From assembly GCA_028023455.1 (NCBI GenBank), contig JAQFVV010006448.1:1017431-1081430 (forward strand): a DNA stretch of 64,000 nucleotides, read 5' to 3'. Under the pieces are notes generated by a model, which searched no databases, had not been told where the DNA came from, and saw nothing but the letters and a program-made list of their open reading frames with translations. Both the position numbers and the translations under genes were made by a program. This document shows, one piece after another, positions 25,250-37,144 of this stretch (positions are counted from its first letter, which is position 1; each line of letters opens with the position of its first letter). Source of the DNA: Epiperipatus broadwayi (Eukaryota > Onychophora > Udeonychophora > Euonychophora > Peripatidae).

Positions 25250-25990
25250 AGAAGGTTTAAAGAATTAGAAGGACTGCCTCTTGTTAAATGGTACATTATT
25301 GGACTTTGTGAAGTTAGAAGACAAAGTGAAGAAATAATTTATTTAAAAAGTTGGCATATACTGTAGTATTACAAGTGCACAAATATTCGAAGTAGAAGTG
25401 GAGTAGGAAAACAATATTGTGGAAATTGATGATGTATTGAACAGAGTGGCAAGATTAGGTATACAACTTAATATTAGGTACCAAATACAGATAATTCAGA
25501 TTTATGCCCCAACAAGTTTTCATAGTGATGAAGTAGTAGAAGATTTTTATATGGATGTACAAAAGTCTTTTGATTAGACCAAACAACATTTTAAAATTTT
25601 TATGGGAGTTTTTAGTGCTAGAATTAGTAAACAATTGAAAGTTGAAAGTATTGTGGGTAAATTTGGTTATGATGATAGAAATGAGAAAGGCCATAGATTT
25701 GTAAAGTTTGCAGAAAAAGATAAAATAACTTATTATTATTATTTTTATTTTGAGAAAAATGTTAAACAAAAAATAATTTTGACTAACAGAAATAATATAT
25801 TTCAAGATAGTAATGTTCTTAATAAATTCAACACAGAACATGATCATCAATTAGTGAGTTGTAAGCTACATGTTAATGCAAAACTAGAGAGACAAGAATT
25901 ATTAAGAAAAACAATATGCATGGTTCATATTCCTAATTTTCAGAAACATTCTAATGAATTTAAATTAGAACTTGCAAATTGTATTCAATT
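25250..25990 (+). pseudogene. RTE apurinic-like endonuclease domain, broken
   Basis: The segment holds the 'GLCEVRR' box, which includes the usual catalytic Glu, 'IYAPTS', and then MGVFSARIS at 25,602, where intact relatives have a G-D-F-N-A type box. Both the Asp and the Asn are replaced (Val and Ser), removing key catalytic positions. VGKFGYDDRNEKGHRFVKFA follows, as in the family. A stop lies directly before MGVFSARIS, so the domain spans at least two broken frames. Confidence 0.65.
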
Positions 25991-26429
25991 TTAACAGTTT
26001 TTGAACATGATTCAGATTTGAATGAAATCAATAGAAAAATAAAAAAGCAGCAAATAGTCTGTAAAATTTCAGCTGAGACTAGAGAATTTATGAAGAAAAG
26101 AAAAAAAAATGAAAATATATAAAAATGATGTATTAAGAATTGAATATCTCAAATTTTGTAAAGTAGTGTGAAAAAGGGTTGATAATGATATAAAAAAGTG
26201 CAATAGTGAACTAGCAAGAAAAGCTATAGAAGACAATTAAAGTCTCAAGAGTATAAACAACATTTTGGTATTGATATGAAAAGCATTTTTGCAAGAAGGA
26301 TAAAAGAGAGACCTATTATTAAAATGAGATATGACATCATGAAATGTTTATAAGGGTTCTAACAAAAATTATATAATGAAAATAATAAGGAAAATAATCT
26401 GAATTGCCTAGAATTTTAAATGAATAAGT

Positions 26430-26676
26430 GAGACATGAAATTAAATTTATAAAAAAGGGAAAAGCTCCAGGCAATGATGGAATTATAATTAATATCTTAA
26501 AAGAAGCAGGTGAAGAAGTAGAAAAACTTTTGGTAAAGTTATATGCTTAATGTCTAAATGATAAAGATGCACCAGGTAATTGAAAGATATTAATATTGAT
26601 ATTTAAAAATGTGATAAAGAAGATATCAGAAATTACAGACCTATCAGTCTTTTATCAGTTTTATACAAAATATTTA

Positions 26677-26712
<36 letters not shown>

Positions 26713-27260
26713 AAATATATTTGTATATATGTCTGTTTCAATATATATATATATACAATTTGTCCACAGAGAACTTTAGATTTTAGCCCACCAAAAGTAC
26801 AAACTGGATGTAAAAAGTTACTTTAGTATGATGGATTATGTCCATATATTGATGGAAATTATAGAAAGGATCAATGAATATGAGTTGCTATTACACTTTC
26901 GATTTGTAGATTATGAAAAGGCATTTAATTCTATAAGCATTTCTTCAGTAATTCAAGCTTTGGACTATCAAGGTATAGACACAGGATATTGTCATATTCT
27001 GAAGAATATTTATAAAAATGCAACAGCAACAATTATGTTACATAATGATACTAGAAAGATTAATGTTGAGAAGGATATATGATAGGATGATTCCATATCT
27101 CCAAAAAAATTACAACAGTGAATTTTGTGAATTAAAATGGAAAATAAAGAAATAAAAGTAATTTGATATCATTTAAATTATCTACATTTTTTTAGATGAC
27201 GATGCTGTTTTTGAAAATAATGCTTTAGAGTTTTCAGAAATAATGCAAGAGTTATAAGAT
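26430..27260 (+). pseudogene. RTE reverse transcriptase domain, broken
   Basis: Motifs appear in order: KGKAPGNDGI (about 26,455), a degraded 'NYRPISLLS' equivalent (26,627-26,660), motif A with VDYEKAFNS in an 84-codon open stretch (26,828-27,082), a scrambled motif B (near 27,085), and FLDD as motif C, where F-A-D-D is usual. A (TA)n and (TATG)n expansion at 26,679-26,757 has destroyed the segment before motif A. The catalytic aspartates of motifs A and C are still visible, but no continuous protein is possible. Confidence 0.65.
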
Positions 27261-28197
27261 GAAAGTGAGTAGGACTAAAGGTAAATATTAAAAATTCTAA
27301 TGTAATGTTCAATGGATTTTGTCAAAAGAAAAAAAAAGATTGATAATAGTGAGTTAAAAGTTAACAATTACAAATATCCTGGTTATATTACTATTACAGA
27401 TGGAAACATAATGGATGAACTTAATCATAGAATTAAACTCGGTTGAAAAGTTTTTGGTAGAAGTAACTTAATAGTAAAAGAAAATGTGACTATGCATTTG
27501 AGAAAGAAGGCTTTTAATGTGTTTTATCAGTTCTTAATTAGGTATCATGAGACTTGGTCAACTTAAAAGAAAAGCAATATAGATATTTCAGACCTCTCAA
27601 AGAAGTATGGGGAGATGCATGTTTGGAATAACTAAAAGAGAACAGACAGGTGTTATTGACATTGTGGAAATAATTAAGAGACTGAAGTGGAGTTGGGATG
27701 GACATATTTCTACATGAAATTATTATAGATGGACAGTTCAAATATTAATCTAGACTTCAAGATATTGTAAAAGGTCTGGTAAGAGACCACATGTGAGATT
27801 GATGAATGAAATAAGGAAGTCTGTGCGAGTGATTTGGAGAAGGGAGGCTAGATATCAGAGAAGATGAATTGAACTTGGGGAGACCTTCACCCTGCAGTGG
27901 ATTGATAATGGTTAAAAATGATGATTATGATGATATATAATTTAACAGGAAGTACCTGATAGTTTAGATGAGTTATATACATAAACAATCTCTTCAAATG
28001 GCAGATGATAACTGTTTTTCCTAGCATTTGTTCTTATATATGCTTAATGTATTCATTAAATTTTAAATGGAGGAGTGAATTTGATCTATTAATTGTATAT
28101 ATTTATAAAATAAATGATATAAATCACCATTTAAAAATTCAGAGGATCAAGGAAGAGCTTCATTTAAACAACCTTCTAACGTGAAATTTTTGTAACT

Positions 28198-28306
28198 GTA
28201 AATAATAAATAACTCTGATTATATGTAATTGAACAGGAAGTAACTAAAGCTTCTGATAACTCTTTTTTGGTTCACTTACATATAATCGGATTTATTTATT
28301 ATTTAC
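28198..28306. mobile_element. Foldback element with 37-bp inverted arms
   Basis: The arms 28,198-28,234 and 28,270-28,306 are reverse complements apart from about four mismatches; both end in a run of 'aaataataaat' type. A 35-bp loop lies between. The left arm and loop ('taacaggaagta', 'gataac') have a weaker echo at 27,940-27,975, suggesting a small family. No ORF is present. Confidence 0.5.
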
Positions 28307-28309
28307 ATA

Positions 28310-29690
28310 TATGTATATATTAAATTATAGTTACCAAAATATTTGTATACAGTATATTTATCCACCGGTTAGTATTTTTATTAATGATATTCTTAGTGAA
28401 ATCTTTAATCTTTAATTAATATTTAAGCTTTATTTGTTTAAGCACATTTTTTATGTAATTTGAATTTAAAGTAATGTATTATTTTTTTTCCACATTAACT
28501 CGTTATAATTGCTTATTTTTATGTGAGGTCTTTGATTTATGATACATTAAGGGACACCATTGTCTCATTTACCAAGATAAATGTATAATGATGTTGTCCA
28601 AGTGCACCCACATACTAACATATGTATGCAAAGTTATTACATATATACAATAAAATAGGAATAAACTTATATAAATGCCAATTGTATATATTTGTCTGAC
28701 AGAAAGAAATGTTTACAACAACAACAACAACAAAAAAAAAAAACATTAAAATTTTAACGTAATTGCTAAAATGTTAGATTTTTTTTTTTTTTTGTTTAAA
28801 TATTATCATGGCAGATTTAAATATACTTACATTACAGTGATAAATATTACTAGGACATTTTTTTTTTTGTTACTAAGTCTATAAAGATAATGGTTCATTC
28901 TCACTTCATAGACTTTCTTAGTGTTTAACTTAATTTAATGATTTGCTGGTACAATTTTCTAATGGCTTTGACGTTTTTTTAGTATTTTACAGATGTTATA
29001 AATGTGTTATTCTAATTAATTGCATATTTTGTTTCATTGCTTAGTATAAAAATATAATTAAGCACATACATTCACAATATGTATTTAGTTATATAAATTA
29101 AAGATTTTATTTAAGGAATACAGTATATATTACTATTCTAGTATAAAAAAATAAATTAAAAAACAAACATGTAATAAAAAGTAAATATTGAATAAAAAAT
29201 AAAGTTTTAAATAAAATGTATATATAAAGAAATAGATATAACATGTGACATATTGGTAAATGCATCTGTTTGTCATGCATACATGTAAATTTGAATTTAA
29301 ATTTGGTTAAGTGTGAAAAGATTTTTCAAATTTTAAATCACATAATATCTGTTTTAAGTAACTAGAATGCAGACAACCTATCTAGTCATACAATATTGGT
29401 CACCAAATAAATACTTAGTTTAATACTTCAAGATGAATTAAAAATGGAAAATGGTTCAAATATTTTCCACTGGCAATTAGAAGACTTGATGAAGTACTTT
29501 TTTTTTCTACCAGAAATATTGCCAAATTCACCACTTCTTCTATTTTGCTGTAATATCTTATATAAATGCAATTTATTGCCTACTTTGAAAACTTTTTATC
29601 AGAAATCTTTTATTATACATATATGCATATGCAATTTTATGGGGTTTTTTTTTTCTGAAGAAGGCTTCAGGACAGACAAAATGTAAGATT
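28310..29690. other. AT-rich DNA, one possible SINE scrap
   Basis: T- and A-runs occur near 28,740, 28,780 and 28,861. At 29,258-29,320 'ttggtaaatgcatctgtt', 'tgtcatgcat' and 'aaatttgaattta' sit at the spacing of a tRNA D-arm, anticodon and T-arm. The B box is badly decayed, so this is only a hint of a tRNA-derived SINE. Confidence 0.3.
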
Positions 29691-29699
29691 GTGTTTAGA

Positions 29700-29955
29700 T
29701 CATCATCATCAACAACAACCATTATCAATCCACTGCAGGATGAAAGTTGTCCAAGTTCAATCCATTTCCTCTGATCTTTAGCTTTTCCTCTCCACATCAC
29801 CCCATTACACTTTATTTCTTCCATCAATCTCACATGTGGTCTCTTTCTGGGTCTTTTACAATCTCTTGGAATCCAGTTTAAGATTTCAATTGTCCATCTA
29901 TTATCATCAACTTTTCTAGTAATATGTTCAACTCAACTCCACTTTAGATTTTTGT
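29700..29955 (-). pseudogene. RTE 3'-end fragment
   Basis: The minus strand reads RWTIEILNWIPRDCKRPRKR, then PHVRLMEEIK, then a WIELGQLSSCSG tail, collinear with the C-terminal part of the RTE copy at 27.7-27.9 kb. The fragment is 5'-truncated, as is common for LINE insertions, and lies opposite in orientation to its neighbour. The Arg/Lys-rich end is typical of RTE proteins. Confidence 0.65.
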
Positions 29956-29959
29956 ACAA

Positions 29960-31980
29960 TAAAAGGCTTTTGCTAAAAAATGTTCAAAATAGTGGATAAA
30001 TTGTACATTTTTTGTTTCTCTATGACAATTGTTGGGAAAGCTTTTGACTTGAAATAAGCTATTCAAATGCAGCCTTTCTTATAAATGATTTTTATATACT
30101 ATATATTTCTTTTTTATATATTTATAGCAATTTGTATACAATTTTCCACCCATAATTATGGGATTACTATTTACATTATGATTTGAAAAAAAAAAAAGAA
30201 AAAAACAACTAAAAATAAATATTGTGTGCATGCTTTGCTATATAACCATTATGATACTAGCAATTTTATGTGATAAAATAAAATAAGTGATTTAGTAATG
30301 AAAGGAAAGAAAATCTTATTCCAAGTGAATATATTCCAATTGATAAACACTTGTAGATTTAAGTACATAGCATGATGTGTTCTTTTTTTCAGTTTATTAC
30401 AAATTCATTTTCTTTATAGCTACTATTCTATATTTGTGTTAATTATTTTTATTTATGTTTTAATGTATATAATATACAATTAAATTGTAACGTAAAAATG
30501 TTTATATATGCTAAATAAATTTGCTCTGAAGAAGACTGCAGGGCACTCGAAACTTAGGTGTATGTATATATGAACAAGGAAAAAGTTTTACTAAAAAGTG
30601 TTCAAAGTGGTTTGAATAAATTGTATTTATGTAGGATATTACAGCAAAATAAAGAAAAGGGTGATTTGTGTAATATATGCTAAATATACAGTATAAAAGT
30701 TTAAAATTATCCATTAATCCAGACATTTCCATGAAGAATTGCAAACAGAATGAATATGATTACAATGGAAAAGATATACATCTGCATTATTAAGATATGG
30801 TTTATAAAAAATGTTAATTATAAATCTATATTATTAATATAAAATATATATATACAAACATATTAAAATATGATCAATATAATAAAATCTTTTTATATAT
30901 TAAACAGTGAGACAATGAAGCCAATTATCAAGGTTTCAATTTTATTGTTAAAGGAGATTACCTTGATTGCAGGTTGAGATTGTTGATACTTTAACAACTG
31001 ATTATTATGTTAATCAGTGATAAAATAACGATGATTGAATGGTTTATTGATGATGACTTTATATAAAATTTAAGCCCTGATTGATCCCTGCATCTTACAC
31101 CCAGATTGTGCAGTCTACCATTGTATCAAACCATGAAGTGTATTAAAAATTAACATGCTTTTAAAAAGTGTTATTTTGAAATTATTTATTGAATACATAT
31201 AAATACATTTAATTAAATATTCCTACAAATTGAGTCACGACTATTATTTTATAATAAATAAAATCTTTAATGTCAGAATTTCCTTTTGATTTGAAAAAAA
31301 GAAATAATTTATTACTGATTTATGATTCTTTTTCATCATAATCTATTCAGAACACTTAACATTTGTTATTTATTGGAAATTTATTGAATCTGTTCTTTAA
31401 AATTTTCAATATTTTAAAGTCACCATTGTCTACAGCTAATATTATTTATTTACAAAACTGTTTATGTAAGTCTGTAAATCAAATATTCTATAAATCAAAT
31501 ATTATATTACAATTTTAAAAAAATAATTATTTTTCTATAAAATTAATATATATATATATAAGAACAATTACGAAAAAAATCAGTATGATATTTTGAATCT
31601 GGTCATTGACATGGAAGTTTTTTTAAGAGTTTTATGAATAGAATACATTATAATGACTTCTATTTGTTACCAATCTTGAACAAAAGAAAGGATCGGATTA
31701 TAGAAAATCAAATTATAAGTATGATAAAATTGAAGACACAAACTTATAAAGAATTGAAAAAAAATATGTAAAGATGATTATAGATTTCCAGTATGAGATA
31801 GGATGCAATCATTAGATAAAAAAAATACAGTAGAATAAACTTTTGTATTTATTTTGATATATTGGAAAACATTATTGGAAAATGTATTTGGAAAAGAATA
31901 TAGATTTATTAAGTATCTAAAAGATGTTAATACTATACAATATAAAATTATTTTGTAAAAGTATTATAGAAGTTTATAAT
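29960..31980. other. AT-rich DNA with a family A scrap
   Basis: At about 30,950-31,060 'attaccttgattgcag' and 'ttgagattgttga' match the family A boxes. At 30,525-30,554 'ctctgaagaagactgcaggg' begins a hairpin-like motif ending in 'tcgaaac'. No coding region was seen. Confidence 0.4.
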
Positions 31981-31984
31981 TAGA

Positions 31985-32062
31985 TAGAGGGATTTGAACT
32001 TAGGATTTTTCCAGTCTCCATTCCATCTCAAACAACTGATGCACATGATCGCATACATGCAA
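31985..32062 (-). repeat. tRNA-derived SINE remnant
   Basis: Read on the minus strand, an A-box-like 'catcagttgtttgagatgg', a 'gactggaaaaatc' anticodon-arm-like stretch and a good B box 'agttcaaatccc' appear in the order and approximate spacing of a tRNA. The anticodon region resembles Ser(GGA) tRNAs. The acceptor stem does not pair, so it is a SINE head or tRNA pseudogene. Confidence 0.4.
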
Positions 32063-32429
32063 AAAAGATAGATAATCTCCAAATATATGTATTGCATGCA
32101 TAACCAGTACTCACTTATATAAGAAACATTCAGTATATATAATAAATGGGCTTAAAAGTTTATAATGTATTTCTGCAAAATGAAAATTTAGAATAAACTG
32201 AGTGATAAAGGAAGGAAGTATTGCCAATGATGACAGATAGTGGTCAAATACTTCTATTTATTTTATACAAAACATTATTTGATAATATAGGAGATATAAT
32301 TTTTGTAGTATTAATTTTATTGAAACTTAGATATAGACTATCATTTAGTTGTATTTATATATTGGACAAAATGAAGACATCAGGAGAACCCTCATAGATA
32401 AGTATATAGAATTTCTACCGACAGTTGCT

Positions 32430-32560
32430 TTTGGCAGGGTGATTCAGTTGTTAGAGAATTATCTTAAAATTCAATATTCAAGAATGTAAGAGTTCAGGTT
32501 TGATTCCCATATTAGTACTGTCACTGATCAGGTCGGCAACACCCAAAAAATAGAGAAGAA
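32430..32560 (+). repeat. tRNA-derived SINE remnant
   Basis: 'gtgattcagttgttagag' resembles a Pol III A box and 'caggtttgattccc' a B box, about 55 bp apart. A GC-richer body with 'gatcaggtcggcaacaccc' follows, typical of a SINE body after a tRNA head. The sequence is decayed and no A-tail or target duplication stands out. Confidence 0.4.
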
Positions 32561-32569
32561 TAATACATT

Positions 32570-33265
32570 TCAAAACATTGTGTATAAAGTAACTTATATG
32601 CTATTACTAATAGCTGAATGTAATTGGAAGATTTAAATACAGTTAAATTTTTGTAAAGACATTAATATTTAATATTAGGTAATGGAAATAGTCCAGTATG
32701 TAAATACAACTAAAATACCATCATCACAAATCTTCAGAACAACACAAACTATTATTTACTTTTATCATGTTCTCTTTTAAGTTAAATGTTTAAACTATTA
32801 TTATTACAATATAAGGTTTGTATCACTTAAATACCTTTGTTTGAAAAGAAGATATTAGTTCATAATTAAATTAAATAAAAAGTGAATATATCAACTATTA
32901 ATATTTTATGATTCAACAAAAGTTAAGATATGCTAAAATGCTTTAAGAAGAATTATTTTGTAAGCATTATGATGAAATTTGAACTATCATTCACAAATTA
33001 TTTAGGGATATATTTATTTTTTTCTAAAGTTCCACCATTAATATTATATTTAGTTCCACATACAAACATAGAACTATTGTACTATAAAAAAGAGAATGGA
33101 ATTTCATTTTCATTTTTTAATGCTAACATGTATAAAGAGAAAAATGCAATGTTTAACATTACTTGATATCTTTAAATAAAAAATAAATAAAACTAAGACT
33201 AAAATTTAATATAGTTTTTAACCCAGCAAAATAAAATAAAAATGTAATTTTTTATGTTAAGATCA
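32570..33265. other. AT-rich DNA without recognisable genes
   Basis: A 78-codon plus-strand frame at 32,930-33,166 has unremarkable Phe/Ile/Lys/Asn-rich composition and no recognisable motif, so I treat it as chance. Confidence 0.35.
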
Positions 33266-33269
33266 TAAC

Positions 33270-33610
33270 AAGCACAATTAAAATAATAGATATATTTTTA
33301 TATTACACACTTTTATTGAATGGGCAATAAAATGAAATAAAATAATTGTTTATTCAATCACAAATGAAGTTTTTAGATTTACCTTGAAATATAAGCATGG
33401 AAATCCAGAAAATTATTAAGTCAAACTCTTATTATAAAAAATAAGGATTGACTTAATTATTTTTGGGATGCCTCATGCTTTTATTTCAAGTTAAATCTAA
33501 AAACTCCAATTGTAATTGAAGAAACAATTAATTTATTTCTTTTTAATGCACAATTAATAAAAGCATTTAATATAAAAATGTATCTCTCTTATTATTGAAT
33601 TTTATTATTG
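33270..33610. mobile_element. Palindromic element, arms of about 150 bp
   Basis: The left arm (about 33,270-33,438) and right arm (about 33,441-33,610) are reverse complements with scattered mismatches. For example 'gtttttagatttacctt' pairs with 'aagttaaatctaaaaac', and 'attaagtcaaactctt' with 'aaggattgacttaat'. There is practically no loop. The whole could fold into one long hairpin. It may be a foldback transposon or an inverted dimer of a retroposon. Confidence 0.5.
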
Positions 33611-33669
33611 GCACAATAAATAAAAATGTTAAACTATATCATATTTTAAATTAACTTGGCATTTATAGT

Positions 33670-33673
<4 letters not shown>

Positions 33674-33757
<84 letters not shown>
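33674..33757. repeat. Compound (TA)n-(TG)n microsatellite
   Basis: A TA tract of nearly 50 bp passes directly into a TG tract of about 34 bp. Confidence 0.95.
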
Positions 33758-33759
33758 TC

Positions 33760-34895
33760 ATTAGAAGCCAGTCAACACTTACACAAGGAATTACAAAGTT
33801 AATCTTATATCTATGGACATTTAATTTTTGAGTCCATCAATTTTCTGCTGCATTAAAGCATACAAAACATCAATTATGAGATACAATTTAGGCATAATTT
33901 ATTTTTTAAAAGTAATTCATGTCAGTAATACAATCATTATTTTATTAATGGTTTAAATTAATTTTTGAAAGAGATTCTATTTAGTTAAATTGTAACTGTA
34001 TGTGTTACAATTGTGAATTGAACTTGCAATATATTTCCAAATAATAAATATTCATAGGAAATCCTGATGTTTACAGTATTGTCTTAATGTATAGCATTGA
34101 ATATTATTTATAGCACTGTGTGTCCAGTGGTAGAGGGACAATATTTGGAAATGTTGATCCATGAATCATGGCCAGCTCATAATGAATAAATGATTTGGTA
34201 ATTAATTTATTTATTATATATCAAATTTATTAATAAATATGATTTATTAAAATAAATTTTTAAGACATCACTTTTTATTAATTTTATACTATAAAATCTT
34301 ATTACATTCTCATACACAAATGAAAATTTATTTAGTATATGCTATAAACACATTTCATCATTAATTTCCTTTTTTTATTATTTATGTTGCAAAAGATTTC
34401 TACATGGGGCAGTTTAAATGATTAAAGGAAGACTAAAATTAATTTAATAAAACATGTTGAAAGAGTTAATAATGTAAAAAAAAATTTTTAAGTGTATTGT
34501 TGAAACATATCAGTGAGAAATCATTTTTAGGTTGAGTTACTGGGAGAAGTTGAAGTAATTATATTTAGTGATTTATTATCTGTGAGTGGAAATAAAACTG
34601 CATAGCAATAAAAATAGATTTAAAATTTAATCAAATTCCCTATAATTTTGTTTTACACAAAAAATAATCAATTTTTTTTTTAAAAATAATAATATAGGTA
34701 TGAATTTTAAAAAAAATATTTAAAATTATAAATATAGTTAAAAATTATTTCTTACTATTCCCATATGTGATTAAAAAGTGTCTTTTAAAAAAAAAAAAAA
34801 AACCAGCAGAAACTTTTAAAAAATCATTTTATCAAACAGTCACAAGTTAAGATTAATTCATAATGATAGCAATCATAATTCATATTTTTTTAAGT
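33760..34895. other. AT-rich DNA without recognisable genes
   Basis: An A-run lies at 34,786-34,802 and a T-run near 34,672. No coding or RNA signal was seen before the tRNA-related island. Confidence 0.4.
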
Positions 34896-34904
34896 GTCAT
34901 AGCA

Positions 34905-34984
34905 TCGGCCGGGACGCGAACCCGCAACCCGGGCTACTGCCTGCAAGTGCAAGGCAGTCGCGCTGACCTCTCGACCACCAATGG
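34905..34984 (-). repeat. tRNA-like sequence / SINE head, GC-rich
   Basis: Read on the minus strand from about 34,984: 'tggtggtcgagaggtcagc' contains an A-box-like D-arm. 'ctgcct...aggcag' forms a hairpin around 'tgcacttgc' where the anticodon arm should be. 'gggttcgcgtccc' is an excellent B box in a T-arm-like hairpin. The acceptor ends do not form a 7-bp stem, so it is not an intact tRNA. A tRNA-derived SINE head or tRNA pseudogene fits best. It still carries six or more CpGs in a genome where CpGs decay, so it is young or conserved. T-runs ending in 'aa' flank both sides and might be a short target duplication. Confidence 0.5.
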
Positions 34985-35311
34985 AATCTTTTTTTTAATG
35001 TATATATAATTAGACGGTACAAGGTATTAACATTACCTTCATCCTTATTTAAATACAAACAATTAAGAGGGTGGATATTTCTCAACATTTCTTATAATGT
35101 TGTTAATATTATTCTTGCAAATGTTTTGTATAGATTGCTTAATAATGATAATGGGTGATAATTATTATCATTGTTCAATGTTATCAATTTTATGAATGAT
35201 AATTTTTAAATTAAGCGCTATCTTTATGTAAAAATATTTACTAACATATAGCAATATTATTTTATCTCTAAAGTGATACATTTAAAATTGTAGTCCCAAA
35301 CAAGAATTTTT

Positions 35312-35579
35312 TTATAAAGACTTAGATTCAAACATCAGCCTTTCAAGCTAATTGTGCATGCGTCTTTTGAGAGTGTTAAATAATAAATGAATACTTCCCT
35401 CTACAATACAAGATATATAAATACTATATATTGTATTGTAGAGGGAAGTATTCATTTATTATTTAACACTCTCAAAAGACGCATGCACAATTAGATTGAA
35501 GGGCTGATCTTTGAATGTAATACAATTGTACACATAGCGTCATATAAAAATAAATGCTTATTTACTTATAAAGACTTAG
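35312..35579. mobile_element. Palindromic retroposon (family E) with 14-bp target-site duplication
   Basis: Arms 35,327-35,410 and 35,432-35,515 are nearly perfect reverse complements of 84 bp with a 21-bp loop. The insertion is bounded by the direct repeat 'ttataaagacttag' at 35,312-35,325 and 35,566-35,579. A 14-bp duplication fits target-primed reverse transcription rather than a cut-and-paste MITE, whose duplications are usually 2-9 bp. The arms match a single-copy unit at 47,620-47,702, so this is an inverted dimer of a known repeat unit. Few mismatches suggest recent origin or gene conversion. Confidence 0.65.
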
Positions 35580-35584
35580 CAAAA

Positions 35585-37130
35585 ATTAATAATCATTTAT
35601 TGGAGTCTTAATTAAAGTAGTTGATGAGTGTGTATTTTTTAAAAAAGATAAGTATTAAATAAGTGATAAATTCATGAATTTATCACTTTTTCCCAAAAAT
35701 ACTATAATATAGTTTTTATGCCGAATTATCGTTCTGTATTTGCAATTAACCAAATGCATTTATTTCAATATATATATTTTCTAAGTTTGTATATTCACTT
35801 AAAATTAGATCCCACAAATACTAAAGTTAATATAATTTCACGATCATATAATGATTACCGAATTTAAATAAAACATTTAAAAGTGTGACTAATATAATTA
35901 TTGAAAATGTACTTGCTTTGATGTAGATTTAATGTGGTTTAACTTATTAGGAAAAAGTATAATACATGAAAAGTACTAACAAATGTTCAGTTTCGCCGGT
36001 TTTTTTTTTTTTTTTAAATAAAATATCTATTAGTGTCTTAAGTTCCAAATTTAGACTTGTCTAAATGTTTCACTGTGTATTTTTAATCTCATGGAGGATT
36101 ATGACTAATCTAAAAGTACAACAAACTATTTTTTTTAAATATTATACTATACTGTAAATACATAGATTCAAAGTCATAATTCGCTTTATGCATTTATGCA
36201 TGATTAATTTTAAACCATAATGTTTAAGCTGTTTGTAAATGTATGTAATATTCAAAATAATATGTGAGAGATATAGGCTGAGGACAATGTTGGTGTAGTT
36301 GTGAAAGTATTTATGCCTTGAGCAAAGTAATATTGTTGCAATGATTGTTATAAACTTTTTGCAAACCAACTATTAAAGATTCTGATTAATTAATGTTAAG
36401 GACATTTCTAATTGAATTACAATATCTATGTTTCTGTTGTTTAATATTCAAATACATTTATATTATTTATACCGAACTTAATGTAATTAGAAGGGACATA
36501 AACACAGACTTTCAAAATTCCTACAATTATCCATTCCATCTTCATTATTTGAAAAAAAAAAGTTTTTATTTTATTTATTTTATTTTATATTTTTTATTAA
36601 ATAATTTTTAAACTGTAATTTAAAATAATAAAAATCACATATTTTATTATATACATGGGTCTTTTTTTGTGAAGATTTTTTAAATGTGATTTTGAAGTTA
36701 TGTAATTCATGTTTCTTCTTAATATTTTTTTTTATGGTTTTTTTTTATGTGATAAAGAAGTTCATATTTTACTTATAATCAGAATTTCCCCATTTTATAT
36801 ACACACATTATATTTTACATACTTTAAATGCCTGTTGGAAAAAGGTTTGGCAATAAATTTAAATACTATAGAAGACTTAGAAAAAGGTAATGAAACAGAA
36901 ATGGAACCTGTTCATTTCACAGCAAAAATAATTTTTGAAGTCTTCAACTTTCTAATCAATTGGACAATCATTTTCTTATTAATGATGCAAATTATAAATG
37001 AAATCATAAATTCCAATGAGAGCTAAATAGTTGTATGTTTGGATATTGTGAGCTTCATAAACAATTAGTAAAATCATTGTCTCAAAGATTAACGCTGATT
37101 ACATTGTCGACAAAAAAAACATTAACTTTT
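35585..37130. other. AT-rich DNA without recognisable genes
   Basis: The longest frame (36,709-37,026, 105 codons) includes a fairly polar middle with EDLEKGNETEMEP between hydrophobic stretches, but has no recognisable motif and no convincing splice context. A T-run near 36,001-36,016 and repeats of AT words make up the rest. Confidence 0.35.
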
Positions 37131-37144
37131 AGACTGAAAATTTT

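Larger units (their letters stand above)
25190..27920 (+). mobile_element. Decayed RTE-clade non-LTR retrotransposon
   Basis: Collinear scraps of one long ORF are spread over several frames with many stops. From 5' to 3' they are: an APE endonuclease start (IIGLCEVRRQ, near 25,295), IQIYAPTS (25,495), the degenerate GDFNA box, the RT entry KGKAPGNDGI (26,455), motif A VDYEKAFNS (26,907), motif C FLDDDAVF (27,190), and a C-terminal part ending LGETFTLQWIDNG (27,876-27,915). This layout and the final sequence are those of RTE-type LINEs. Total length (2.7 kb) is close to a full RTE. Two (TA)n expansions sit inside the RT. It cannot be active. Scraps of the same 3' end lie at 29.7 and 50.55 kb. 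Confidence 0.75.

Noticed and set aside
25455-25850. 131-codon minus-strand frame
   Set aside because: It lies antisense to the RTE endonuclease, is Phe/Ile-rich and has no motif.
29652-29690. 'ctgaagaaggc' motif resembling the start of a hammerhead
   Set aside because: The second core box and all helices are missing.
30525-30556. Possible hammerhead 'ctgaaga...gaaac'
   Set aside because: An extra base precedes the hairpin, no helix III or cleavage triplet follows, and no helix I partner is visible. It may be a different hairpin motif.
36709-37026. 105-codon plus-strand frame
   Set aside because: The composition suggests chance; there is no recognised motif and no splice or promoter context. 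I keep it only as a remark.
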